From Polyangia bacterium (GTDB lineage: Bacteria > Myxococcota_A > Polyangia > Fen-1088), in the NCBI GenBank assembly GCA_036268875.1, contig DATATI010000023.1, positions 24,783 through 88,782 of the forward strand: a stretch of 64,000 nt of DNA. Direction: 5' to 3'. The translations under genes and the position numbers were made by a program. The notes under the pieces are model-generated. The model worked only from the letters and a program-made list of their open reading frames with translations, was not told where the DNA came from and did not search any database. Below, in pieces: positions 1-7,612 of this stretch. The first letter of the stretch is position 1, and each line of letters starts with the position of its first letter.

Positions 1-79
1 CCCAGCTGCCCATCCAGGCCAGCAGGCGTCCAAGCCCGGTCGCCGACAGGACGCGGGCAGCGTTTTCTCTTTTGGACAT
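1..79 (-). CDS. 5' end of a gene running off the left edge (possible polysaccharide deacetylase)
   Basis: The 26 visible codons begin with ATG at 79 and are nearly all G/C at the third position, like the real genes here. The peptide starts MSKRENAARVLSATGLGRLL. A short helix of this kind (alternating Leu/Arg after a Ser-Ala-Thr-Gly-Leu) is typical of the leader before the NodB domain in some polysaccharide deacetylases, but no catalytic motif is visible, so the family is a guess. It is divergent from the ECF sigma gene at 304 and shares its upstream region. Confidence 0.35.
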   Translation of the reverse strand, partial: MSKRENAARVLSATGLGRLLAWMGSW

Positions 80-163
80 CGCCGTCAGTCCTCCGAGCGC
101 CGGCAACGCAAGTGTCGCGCCAAGCATCGCCGAGAGACGGGTTTTGCCGACGCGCCGCCGTCT

Positions 164-226
164 GCGCAGTCTGTGCATCACTCACCTGTGCCGATTGTCC
201 AAACAGGTTGCACAGTCTGTTCATCA
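164..226. promoter_or_regulatory. Two operator-like direct repeats in a divergent promoter region
   Basis: GCGCAGTCTGTGCATCA (164-180) recurs as GCACAGTCTGTTCATCA (210-226), 15 of 17 bases identical and 46 bp apart. Each copy contains an imperfect dyad of the form TGYRCA-GTC-TGTKCA. They lie between the gene leaving the left edge and the ECF sigma gene at 304. Two dyadic copies at fixed spacing between divergent genes suggest binding sites for a dimeric regulator; which one is unknown. Confidence 0.45.
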
Positions 227-303
227 GCCGCGTTCAACAACCTCCGTGAAGCCTGTAAAGAGAGGTTTCATCTCTCGGCACGACCATTGCTGAGCCGCAC
301 CTC

Positions 304-996
304 ATGTCTGTCGCAGAGATCCTTTCGGATGATCGAGAGCCAACCAGATTTCCGCTGCGCCTCGTGCGAACGAGCGAGAGAGCGGATCTTCCCACCTCTC
401 CGCTTGAGCCACGGCGGCGAGCCCGCGCCCGTGATGCCGCGCCCAGGCCGGCGCCCGCCGACTTCATCGCCCGCGCAGTGGCCTTTCTTCCCGACCTCGA
501 ACGTTGGGCGCGCCAGCTGACCACCCAGCCTTCCGACGCCAAGGACCTGGTTCAGGACACTTACCGCCGCGCCCTGGAGGCCCACCAGCAGTTCCACGCT
601 GGTTCCGACCTGCGTTCCTGGCTGGGCTGCATTCTCCGCAACCTGCACCGCGACCGCCTCCGCCGCAGCTGGCGCGAAATCTCGATGGGCGGCGACGACG
701 TCTGGATGATCGCCGCCCCCACCCCCGAACCCCGACCGCTTTGGTCCCTGGTCTCCGACGAGGAGCTGGACCACGCGCTGGGCGCGCTGTCACCGGTCTA
801 TCGCACGCCGTACGTGTTGCACACCGTCCACGGCCGGTCGTACAACGAGATCGCGAAAGAGATCGGCATCCCGCCGGGGACCATCGGATCGCGGATCCAC
901 CGCGCGCGGGCGTTGTTGCGAAGGCATCTGGTGAAGGGGGAGGCGGGGGAGGCGGGGGGGGAGTGCGCGGGAAAGACAACGCTGCCTCGCGAATAG
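304..996 (+). CDS. ECF-family RNA polymerase sigma factor
   Basis: The 230-residue protein has a roughly 55-residue Arg/Pro-rich N-terminal extension. Region 2 follows (about 56-125), with the core-binding helix containing DAKDLVQDTYRRA and the -10-recognition stretch SDLRSWLGCILRNLHRDRLR. Region 4 (about 150-215) has the helix-turn-helix GRSYNEIAKEIGIPPGTIGS followed by RIHRARALLRR. Together these are the standard two-domain layout of extracytoplasmic-function sigma factors. The C-terminal tail is Gly/Glu-rich and lacks any extra domain. No anti-sigma gene is adjacent, so control may act through the repeats at 164-226 or a distant partner. No good Shine-Dalgarno sequence precedes the ATG at 304. 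Confidence 0.9.
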   Translation: MSVAEILSDDREPTRFPLRLVRTSERADLPTSPLEPRRRARARDAAPRPAPADFIARAVAFLPDLERWARQLTTQPSDAKDLVQDTYRRALEAHQQFHAGSDLRSWLGCILRNLHRDRLRRSWREISMGGDDVWMIAAPTPEPRPLWSLVSDEELDHALGALSPVYRTPYVLHTVHGRSYNEIAKEIGIPPGTIGSRIHRARALLRRHLVKGEAGEAGGECAGKTTLPRE

Positions 997-1063
997 TGGG
1001 CCCGCGACGCGTACATCGGCTTGTCGCTGCCGACCTCGGCGCATCACCAACGTCACACGGAAA

Positions 1064-2128
1064 TCAGAGTTGGCGTCCGATGGCGTACTGGATCAGGTCG
1101 CGGACGAAGCGTTTGTCGTCGCCTTCGGGGGCGTCGGCGTAGGCGGCTTCGAATTCGCGCGCGGCGGCCTCAGCGAACTGCTGTGCCACCAGGCGCGCGT
1201 GATTCAGGCTGTCGTACTTGCGGATGATGGTCGAGATCCATTCGATCTCCCGCGCAACACGCATCGAGCGTGATTTGCCCAGAATCGCTCGGAGGCGCTC
1301 GGTTTCGAACTTGTCCGCCTTCGAGAACACGTCGGCCAGGATCAAGGTGCGTTTGCCCTCCCAAAGATCGCCGCCGATTTCCTTGCCGTACTTCTTGGCG
1401 TCGCCGATTAAATTGAGGACGTCGTCTTGGATCTGGAAAGCGACTCCGAGGAAGTAGCCGAAACGGTCGAAACGCTCGAGATCCATATCGCCAGGCCGGG
1501 CCACAACGGCGCCGATGCGGCAGGGGTGGATGAAGCTGTACCAGCATGTCTTCTTGAGGGTCATAAGGAGGTAGTCGTCCTCCCTGACCTGGCAGTTGTT
1601 GTCGCGAACCCAGCCGATCTCAAGTGCCTGGCCCTCCAGCGAGTCCATGAGCATGTGATCGAATTCGTCGAGCATCCGTTGAGCTCCGGCGGGGCTCATT
1701 CTCTCGGCGCCTTGGCGGGCCAGACGGATGCTCAGCGCTTGCATGGCGTCGCCCGTGTTGATCGCCAGAGGAATGCCCTGCTCGATGTACATCGTCGGAC
1801 GGTCGCGCCGGAATTCGCTGCCGTCCTCAATGTCGTCGTGGACGAGGAAGGCGTTGTGGAGCATTTCGAGAGCGGCCGCGACCGCCAGCACGTCGTCGGC
1901 GCGACCACCGAACGCGCGGCAGGTCGCGATGCACAGCGCGGGGCGCAGCCCTTTCCCGGCGCGCGAAAGGTGATCGTCGATCAAGCCGTAGAGATAGCGT
2001 TTGGGCTCTCGATCCGCGCCTGCGTCGCGCAGGTATGGCGCGATCAGATCGCGGAACGGCAGCAGTCGCGCCGAAAAATCGGCTTTCTCTGCCGATGCGG
2101 GGGCCGTTTTGAGCTTGAGATCGTTCAT
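1064..2128 (-). CDS. Polyprenyl diphosphate synthase family protein
   Basis: This all-helical isoprenyl transferase (354 residues from the ATG at 2128) condenses isopentenyl diphosphate onto an allylic diphosphate. The first Asp-rich motif is visible as VHDDIEDGSEFRRDRPT. The second reads FQIQDDVLNLIGD, with Asn where bacterial enzymes usually have the last Asp; some GGPP synthases share this. The GKGLRPAL block upstream is the usual substrate-binding region. The open frame extends to 2389, but that part is antisense-like Arg/Gly sequence overlapping the upstream gene. The chosen ATG overlaps the stop of the FAD oxidoreductase as ATGA (2125-2128), implying translational coupling. It is the last gene of the shell-protein operon. 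Product chain length cannot be read from sequence. Confidence 0.85.
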   Translation of the reverse strand: MNDLKLKTAPASAEKADFSARLLPFRDLIAPYLRDAGADREPKRYLYGLIDDHLSRAGKGLRPALCIATCRAFGGRADDVLAVAAALEMLHNAFLVHDDIEDGSEFRRDRPTMYIEQGIPLAINTGDAMQALSIRLARQGAERMSPAGAQRMLDEFDHMLMDSLEGQALEIGWVRDNNCQVREDDYLLMTLKKTCWYSFIHPCRIGAVVARPGDMDLERFDRFGYFLGVAFQIQDDVLNLIGDAKKYGKEIGGDLWEGKRTLILADVFSKADKFETERLRAILGKSRSMRVAREIEWISTIIRKYDSLNHARLVAQQFAEAAAREFEAAYADAPEGDDKRFVRDLIQYAIGRQL

Positions 2129-4041
2129 TGGGAAAGAATTCTGATCCGGGGAGCTGAAGAAGGAGCCGACGACGGAGAGCTGGCCGGGGGCGGGGATGTG
2201 TCCGGTGTGACCAGCTCCGGAGCCGACGAGAACGCCGCCAGATCCTGCGCGCTGCGATGAATGCTGCGAACCAGCTCTGCGGCGCGCTCGGCGCTCATGC
2301 TGTCTGTTCCCGCGGTGGTACCAACGGTGGACGCGGCCGCGGCCAGGCCGAGCGCGTGCTGAGCCAACTGGACGATCCCGCCATCCCAAGCGAGTCCGCG
2401 CCGAAATCTCTGTCGGTCGAAAGCACGCAGAGGCGTCAGTAATTCGGGTTCATGAAGCTTCCAGATCTCGCAAGGCTTGGCCTTCGAGCCAGAGGCGGCG
2501 ATGATTCCGTTCGTCGCGCGTCGTGCGGCCTCGTTGGCACCCTCCATGGTGGCGAGGTCCGTGTGGGTGCGCACGTAGTCCGAGGCGAGAAAGAAGTTCG
2601 GAATGCGCGTCGCGGCCTCCGGCCTCAGCTTCCAGGTGTCGACGTAGTTGACCAGCAATGGCTCGATGTTGGTCTCGTTGCCCGGTGTGCTCGGATCCGT
2701 GTCCTCGATGTCCGGGTCCAGAAACCAGAAATGGAGGTGCTCGTCCTTGAGGATCTCCTTGCCGCCCACGTTGACGCTCAACTGAATCTGGTTCCACACC
2801 TCTTGCTTGATCTCTTCGCGACTGCACTGCATCGCAGTTTTTCCGTTCAGACCGGGTGTCGTCCAGCTGGAAATATCGACGGAGAGGATGCCCCGAACTT
2901 TGCCGTCACCGTGACTGGCCAGGTCGAAGTCGGGCCAGAACTGCGCCTGCGACACGGAGGTCAGAGCCCACGGCGATTCGAGAAAGATGGTGTGGCCGTG
3001 GGTGAGCGGGACGTCCACCGTCAGGTAAAATTGGATCCCGTTCATCCACTCGACGTTCTCGCTGAGCGGCGGGATGTTCGCCAGCGACGGATCCGCGGCC
3101 GCCAGCGCGGGGGTGACGAACTCGGCCATGCGCTCGACGGGGAGAGCGGCCAGGTAGTAGTCAGCGCGCGCTTCGAACGTTCGGTTGCGCTCGACGATCG
3201 TGGCGCTCGTGATCCGCCCGCCTTGCACGTTGATGGCGGCGACCTCGGCCTCCATGTGATACACGACGCCCAGCGCGCGCAACTGCGCCAGCCACGGCTG
3301 GATCCAGACGTGGCTCGTCGGACCGTTGAGCAGACGATCCGCCGTCACCCCGGGCTGAACAATGTAGAGCAGCATCTGCATGAAGATGTCGCCGATGGTC
3401 TTCGTGCTCGCGCGCCGGGCCTTGGCCGCCACCAGCGACCGGGTGATGCCGTGGCCGAACAGGAGCTGGTAGCCCTGCGACCGGCCCTCGGCCTCGATGA
3501 AGTCCCACCAGCTTATGCGCTCGTATTCGGTTATCCGGCGCTCTTCGCACGAGGTGAAGACCTGCCAGACTTTCGACGCCAGAAACGCCGTCTCGGCGAC
3601 GTTCACGTCGAGCTGTCCGCCAAGCAGACCAAGAACGTAGTAGAGGGCCGTCTTGAGCTCGCCAGGCGTGAGCGGAAACCTCGCTGGAACAATCACCGAC
3701 CCCCGCTCGTTCCGGGCGATCTGGATCTGCGTCGTGTCGACGAGGTTGTCAGCGACAGTGCGATCCCGAAACGGGATGCGCTTCATCGTGTCGACGACGT
3801 GTTTGTAAAAGCCCGGAAAGAAGCGAAACCCATGCTCGCCTGGCAGCCACGGCTTGCGCGCCCGCCCCATCGCCGCGGGTCGGACGGGGCTCGCCGGTTC
3901 GGTCACCGGGATGCTCCGGGCCTTCCCTCCCGGAACGTCCCGCCGCTCGAACACCTCGACATGAAACCCGCGCTCCGCGAGTTCGTGCGCGGCGCTCATG
4001 CCGGCGACGCCGCCGCCCAGAATGATGACTTTTCTTGACAT
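2125..4041 (-). CDS. FAD-dependent oxidoreductase, phytoene desaturase/amine oxidase superfamily
   Basis: The 638-residue protein opens with a dinucleotide-binding fold, VIILGGGVAGMSAAHELAER, followed by VEVFERRDVPGGKARS. The C-terminal FAD-binding signature is NFFLASDYVRTHTDLATMEG near residue 500. This is the architecture of flavin enzymes acting on isoprenoids (phytoene desaturases, hydroxysqualene dehydroxylase). HGFRFFPGFYKHVVDTM near residue 70 resembles the long subclass of the family. After the catalytic domain comes a roughly 90-residue tail that becomes Pro/Ser/Ala-rich and ends in the short hydrophobic APRIRILSQ. A flexible linker plus a short hydrophobic terminus resembles encapsulin cargo-loading peptides. 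The gene sits 71 bp after the small helical gene and overlaps the prenyl synthase by 4 bp. Its substrate is unknown, probably a polyprenyl or terpenoid compound. Confidence 0.8.
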   Translation of the reverse strand: MSRKVIILGGGVAGMSAAHELAERGFHVEVFERRDVPGGKARSIPVTEPASPVRPAAMGRARKPWLPGEHGFRFFPGFYKHVVDTMKRIPFRDRTVADNLVDTTQIQIARNERGSVIVPARFPLTPGELKTALYYVLGLLGGQLDVNVAETAFLASKVWQVFTSCEERRITEYERISWWDFIEAEGRSQGYQLLFGHGITRSLVAAKARRASTKTIGDIFMQMLLYIVQPGVTADRLLNGPTSHVWIQPWLAQLRALGVVYHMEAEVAAINVQGGRITSATIVERNRTFEARADYYLAALPVERMAEFVTPALAAADPSLANIPPLSENVEWMNGIQFYLTVDVPLTHGHTIFLESPWALTSVSQAQFWPDFDLASHGDGKVRGILSVDISSWTTPGLNGKTAMQCSREEIKQEVWNQIQLSVNVGGKEILKDEHLHFWFLDPDIEDTDPSTPGNETNIEPLLVNYVDTWKLRPEAATRIPNFFLASDYVRTHTDLATMEGANEAARRATNGIIAASGSKAKPCEIWKLHEPELLTPLRAFDRQRFRRGLAWDGGIVQLAQHALGLAAAASTVGTTAGTDSMSAERAAELVRSIHRSAQDLAAFSSAPELVTPDTSPPPASSPSSAPSSAPRIRILSQ

Positions 4042-4112
4042 TGTTCAGGCGGATGGCGACATCAGTCGCGTCAGAAGTTTTTCGCCCGAGCTATTCTTCA
4101 GAAGCGCAGTTC

Positions 4113-4616
4113 TCACTGCAATGCGAACCAGGCAGCGTAGCCGTCGTATGCATCAATCTCTTGCTTGAGGTGTCGCAGAGCTTGTTGATAGGCAGGTTGG
4201 TCAGCCGCCGGCTTTGTTTTGGCCTCGGTTGTCAATGTCATGACATCGTTTGTCGTCGTGGCTTTCCGAGCTGGGTGGTTGTCGGCAGCAGGATGGTCTA
4301 CGATCCCGTGTGTGTGGCCGCCAGCGACTTGGGCGCTCTGGGCGGATTTCCTCAATACATTAGCTTTCGTATCGATGGCGGCCTTGACCTCGGCCTTGAC
4401 GTCGTTCTTGGCTTGGCCAGCCGAGGTGTTTCCATATAGAAGAAGGACCCGTTGAACCCATTGGGCGAGTTGCTCCGCTTTGTTGGCTGGGCCCGGATTT
4501 GAATTGGCCAGCTTAGCCATCTGAAACTGAAGAACGTTGGTGATTTCCGCAAAATTGTCGACGTCGGTGTCTTTCAAAGAAGGCGCGGGTGGTTTTGCAA
4601 AAACTGGCGATGACAT
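4113..4616 (-). CDS. Small His-rich helical protein of the shell operon, unknown function
   Basis: I do not recognise a family. The 167 residues are predicted mostly helical (about 15-75 and 130-167). Between these lies a polar loop containing GGHTHGIVDHPAADNHPARK, with four His that could bind metal. There is no signal peptide or membrane segment, so it should be cytoplasmic. The start is well supported: GAGGAG lies 5 bp upstream of the ATG at 4616. It begins 21 bp after the shell gene ends. Base composition is unlike the neighbours (27 of 60 bases are G/C in 4501-4560), suggesting acquired DNA. Size and position would suit a cargo or scaffold of the shell, which is inference only. Confidence 0.7.
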   Translation of the reverse strand: MSSPVFAKPPAPSLKDTDVDNFAEITNVLQFQMAKLANSNPGPANKAEQLAQWVQRVLLLYGNTSAGQAKNDVKAEVKAAIDTKANVLRKSAQSAQVAGGHTHGIVDHPAADNHPARKATTTNDVMTLTTEAKTKPAADQPAYQQALRHLKQEIDAYDGYAAWFALQ

Positions 4617-4637
4617 GGTTGCTCCTCAGAAATAGGG

Positions 4638-5522
4638 TTACTGGTGAAGGACCAATATCGATGTCCAATCAGGCACACGAAGAGCGACGCGTTCTGAAAT
4701 GCGGAATATGAAACGCGGCTCAGTAGTGATCTGAAGGAATCGAATATGGAGTTCCGAGGAAATAACCAGCTCCGGAGGGGTTCCTCCGAGCGCGATCACG
4801 AGGCCCGTATTTATCGGAAGGGTGCTCGTTCGCAGTAGAGGTGCCTCGAGAAACGGTTTGACCCTGTCAACCGGAAGCACAAGGCTAGCGGCGGGAGTGT
4901 GCAAGTCTCTGAAGTAATCCTGATCGAGAACACATGCAAAGGGGCCGTTGTGACCAGCCCCCTCCAGGTCTCCTACCGCACTCATGATTTCATTCGCTAG
5001 GTTGAAGCCGGGATTTCCGCCCGCGGCGACTGTCCGGTCTAGACGGGGTATGAATGGCACCATGCCGTAGAGTCCTGGCTGCGGACCTCCCAGTCCGATC
5101 TCGAACACGGGAGGCAATCCCGCGGCCCCGGGTGGCGGCACTCCGGGCCCGGGCTGCCCACGGAAAATGAGCGCATCCTCCACTCGTTTGATCAGGTTGA
5201 CGGCCCGCCGGAATTGAATCAGGCCGCCCAGCAAATTGGGATCGGACACCTCCTGGCTGGTCAGCGCAACGTTGATCGACAGGGAAGTGAAGAAGGTCGT
5301 TGGCGTGTGGTTTACCGCGAGGCGCTGCTGCGGCGGCAGGTTTGCTCCGAGATTCAAGCCAAGCGTCAGGTCCGGAACGGCGATCGCGGTTTTATCCGGG
5401 TAAAGAGACGTCGACAGGAATTTTCCTGAAGCGGAGGCCTTCCCAGCCTCTTCTTGAATGGTCGAGACCACTCGGCTCCACTGCTCATCTGACCATCCAA
5501 CTTCAGCGCTGTTCCTGTCCAT
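4638..5522 (-). CDS. Encapsulin-like shell protein (HK97 fold, Linocin_M18 type)
   Basis: The 294-residue length fits family 1 encapsulins, slightly long. Landmarks in order are: an N-terminal helix starting WSDEQWSRVVSTIQEEA; a GKFL...Y strand; the block LTSQEVSDPNL near 85-100; and the family hallmark RRAVNLIKRVEDALIFRG near 105-125 (compare A-fED-vIFrG in known shells). A Pro/Gly-rich insert follows (about 125-155). Then come NEIMSAVGDLEGAGHNGPFACVLD, a TPAASLVLPVDRVKPFLEAP stretch, and a C-terminal beta-rich part ending FRISERVALRVPDWTSILVL. Such proteins self-assemble into protein nanocompartments that load enzymes through terminal peptides. None of the usual family 1 cargo (peroxidase, ferritin-like) is nearby; the operon carries isoprenoid enzymes instead. 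Databases often label such proteins bacteriocins, which I think is misleading. The family call is from pattern memory, not a search. Confidence 0.78.
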   Translation of the reverse strand: MDRNSAEVGWSDEQWSRVVSTIQEEAGKASASGKFLSTSLYPDKTAIAVPDLTLGLNLGANLPPQQRLAVNHTPTTFFTSLSINVALTSQEVSDPNLLGGLIQFRRAVNLIKRVEDALIFRGQPGPGVPPPGAAGLPPVFEIGLGGPQPGLYGMVPFIPRLDRTVAAGGNPGFNLANEIMSAVGDLEGAGHNGPFACVLDQDYFRDLHTPAASLVLPVDRVKPFLEAPLLRTSTLPINTGLVIALGGTPPELVISSELHIRFLQITTEPRFIFRISERVALRVPDWTSILVLHQ

Positions 5523-5546
5523 GCTAGGTATCCCCCCTGGTGAATT

Positions 5547-6152
5547 TCAACGGATCTCGACGGTGATGACCGCTTTCACTCCCGAAAGACCGACGGCTTG
5601 CACCAGTCCCGAATATGCGCCCGGGACGGCTTGGGTCGGGACGTCGACCTTGGCGGTGACGACGGCCTGGTGGCAGGCGCCGATGTCGAGCGTCGTAGGG
5701 TCAAACGAGATCGCGAACGACGGGATGCTGCCGCCACCGTCGCTCAGCAAATCGCTCGAATAGAACGACACATTGATTGGATGGTTCTCGAGATTCTCCA
5801 GCCGCAACGGGATGGACGTCGTTCCGCCCGCCAAGACTGGCGCCAAGGACTGGCGCCATGGAATGTCCAGCGCGGACCGGACCAAAGAATCCGCCTCGGC
5901 CGGTTGCGCACCGAGGTACGAAAAAAGATCCGATAACACTGCGGTTGCCCGTTGCCGGAGCTCATCGATCGAATGCGGCGAGGACGTGGGAGTGCCATGG
6001 TCGCTCGAAATTGCGGTCCTCGGGAAAGAAATCGGCCGCTTGGGCGTCTCGCGGGAGAGAATCGCTATGGCTCGGCCAACCACGTCCGGCAACGACCGTT
6101 CAGCGATCGGTGCTGTGTCTGGAGCCCTCGACGGAAGAGGCGAATGGGCCAT
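5547..6152 (-). CDS. First gene of shell operon: Ig-like beta-sandwich protein, unknown role
   Basis: The 201-residue protein has two parts. Residues 1-60 are Pro/Ser-rich and probably disordered; a helical segment follows (about 62-105, DELRQRATAVLSDLFSYLG). Residues 110-201 form a beta-rich Ig-like domain. Its pattern is N-x-x-x-x-P-I-N-V-S-F, then F-D-P-T-T-L-D-I-G, then VPTQAVPGAYSGLVQ and a final V-x-I strand, as in NEW3-type domains. There is no signal peptide. The ATG at 6152 is preceded by GAGG about 5 bp away. It lies 24 bp upstream of the shell gene, so co-expression is likely. Ig-like proteins decorate HK97-fold phage capsids, which makes an exterior decoration or cargo-adaptor role an attractive guess. 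Confidence 0.65.
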   Translation of the reverse strand: MAHSPLPSRAPDTAPIAERSLPDVVGRAIAILSRETPKRPISFPRTAISSDHGTPTSSPHSIDELRQRATAVLSDLFSYLGAQPAEADSLVRSALDIPWRQSLAPVLAGGTTSIPLRLENLENHPINVSFYSSDLLSDGGGSIPSFAISFDPTTLDIGACHQAVVTAKVDVPTQAVPGAYSGLVQAVGLSGVKAVITVEIR

Positions 6153-6186
6153 GTGTCCTCAAATTGGGGCCGGGAAAGCGCTGCGC

Positions 6187-6213
6187 ATCATACACACTTC
6201 GTCGAACTGTCAA
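6187..6213 (-). promoter_or_regulatory. Putative sigma-70 promoter of the shell operon
   Basis: On the minus strand, TTGACA (6213-6208) is followed after 15 bp by TATGAT (6192-6187). Transcription would start near 6180, giving a leader of about 28 nt before the ATG at 6152. The -35 is a perfect match; the spacer is shorter than ideal. The whole region between the shell operon and the divergent kinase is only 89 bp. Confidence 0.45.
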
Positions 6214-6241
6214 TAGAGATTCACGGTGAGGCGATGAGGCG

Positions 6242-7591
6242 GTGTATGTTGTTCACGACCCGATAATGGTTAAACCGAAACGTCGTTCTGGCCGAACCGT
6301 CTCGACGATCCTCCAATCGCCCGGCAAGGAGGTGACGTTCGTTCGGATCCGCGACAAGGAAATTTCTGCAGGATTCGGACCAGAGCGATTACTCGTGGAT
6401 GAGGGCGAGATCGGCGCGGGAGGCTCAGGATCGGTTCACCGGGCCTACGACCCGAACCTGCGCCGCGTGGTCGCCATGAAGGTGATGGCTCCCCGGGGCA
6501 AGAAGAACGTCGAGCGGAGATCTCGATTCATCAATGAAGCCCGCATCATGGCTCAGCTGGACCATCCCAATGTCGTTCCGGTGCACGACCTGGTAGCCGA
6601 CCACCGAAAGAACGCCTACTTCGTGATGAAGCTAGTGCGTGGGCGGACCCTCGAGGCCGTGGTCGGTGAACGGGGTGCCCAGCCAGCCAGCCCGGATGGT
6701 TTGCACAGACTGTTACTCATCTTGCTCAAAGTGTGCGACGCCCTGGCCTTCGCGCACAGCCGTGGCGTACTTCACTGCGACCTCAAGCCCGACAACATCA
6801 TGGTCGGTGAGTATGGCGAGGTGTATCTAATGGACTGGGGCATCGCTTTTCAGAAGCCGCCCGTGGCTGCGAACCCTGACTCGGGCGCTCACCCGGGAAT
6901 TAGGGGAACGCCGTCGTTCATGTCGCCGGAACAGGCTCAGGGCGACGGTGCCAGGCTTACCGAAAAGACGGATGTATTTGGATTGGGCGCTGTGCTGTAT
7001 TTCATTCTGACCGGCCACAAGCCATTCGCCGGGAAGTCCGTCACCCAGATCCTCGCCCGCGCCAGAGCGGGTGAATATCAGGATCCCGAGCTCGCGGCGG
7101 GTGGTCCGTTGCCCCCGTCGCTCGTTCACATCGTCAGGAGAGCAATGTCGCGCGATCCAGAGGACCGCTATGCGAGCGTTCTCGAAGTCAGTCGAAGCGT
7201 GGAGGAGTTCGCCCGCGGCGACTGGCACCTTCCCGTGCGAACATTTCCACGTGGTTCGATCATCGCCAAGGAGGGCGAGTGGGCGGACGCCGCGTATATC
7301 ATCGTCAGCGGGGCCTGTCGCGTGTTCAAGACCATCGGGGGCGAGCGCCGTCTGCTGCGCACCATGGGCCCCGGCGATGTCTTTGGCGAGACCGGCATCT
7401 TGTCGGGCGACGTCAGGACGGCGACCGTGGAGACTGTCGATGAGGTGGTGGCCCGGGTGGTCACGCGCGAGCTGTTCCAGGATCAACTCGGTGTAGATTC
7501 CTGGCTGGCGAAATTCGTGCTAGCGCTGGCGGATCGCTTCCGGGACCTGGATCAGAGGTTGGCACGTCAAAAAGACAAGAGCGGCGCCTGA
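6242..7591 (+). CDS. Ser/Thr protein kinase with C-terminal cyclic-nucleotide-binding domain
   Basis: The kinase domain spans about 50-325. It has the glycine loop GEIGAGGSGSV, catalytic Lys80 in VAMKV, the catalytic loop HCDLKPDN (Cys replaces the usual Arg, Asp180 kept), DWG with Asp198 in place of DFG, and GTPSFMSPEQA. HCD means it is a non-RD kinase, not dependent on activation-loop phosphorylation in the usual way. A cNMP-binding domain follows (about 331-435), with the phosphate-binding cassette GETGILSGDVRTATV. There is no transmembrane segment, so it is a soluble kinase probably gated by cAMP or cGMP. Translation is taken from GTG 6242, which has GAGG close upstream; ATG 6266 is an alternative. 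It is divergent from the shell operon, and a nucleotide cyclase is encoded 0.9 kb away. Confidence 0.88.
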   Translation: MYVVHDPIMVKPKRRSGRTVSTILQSPGKEVTFVRIRDKEISAGFGPERLLVDEGEIGAGGSGSVHRAYDPNLRRVVAMKVMAPRGKKNVERRSRFINEARIMAQLDHPNVVPVHDLVADHRKNAYFVMKLVRGRTLEAVVGERGAQPASPDGLHRLLLILLKVCDALAFAHSRGVLHCDLKPDNIMVGEYGEVYLMDWGIAFQKPPVAANPDSGAHPGIRGTPSFMSPEQAQGDGARLTEKTDVFGLGAVLYFILTGHKPFAGKSVTQILARARAGEYQDPELAAGGPLPPSLVHIVRRAMSRDPEDRYASVLEVSRSVEEFARGDWHLPVRTFPRGSIIAKEGEWADAAYIIVSGACRVFKTIGGERRLLRTMGPGDVFGETGILSGDVRTATVETVDEVVARVVTRELFQDQLGVDSWLAKFVLALADRFRDLDQRLARQKDKSGA

Positions 7592-7612
7592 GGCGTTCGC
7601 GGGCGCTGACGG

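Noticed and set aside
2129..2389. N-terminal extension of the prenyl synthase
   Set aside because: The extra 87 residues overlap the oxidoreductase gene, are Arg/Gly-rich and have no homology pattern. The ATG at 2128 overlaps the preceding stop as ATGA.
2452..4038. A 528-codon open frame on the plus strand
   Set aside because: It is exactly antisense to the FAD oxidoreductase, is Arg/Asp/Val-rich and has no recognisable motif. Such frames are common opposite high-GC genes.
4638..5522. Annotation of the shell protein as a bacteriocin
   Set aside because: Linocin-like names are historical. The features are those of a shell protein, and there is no leader or immunity gene.
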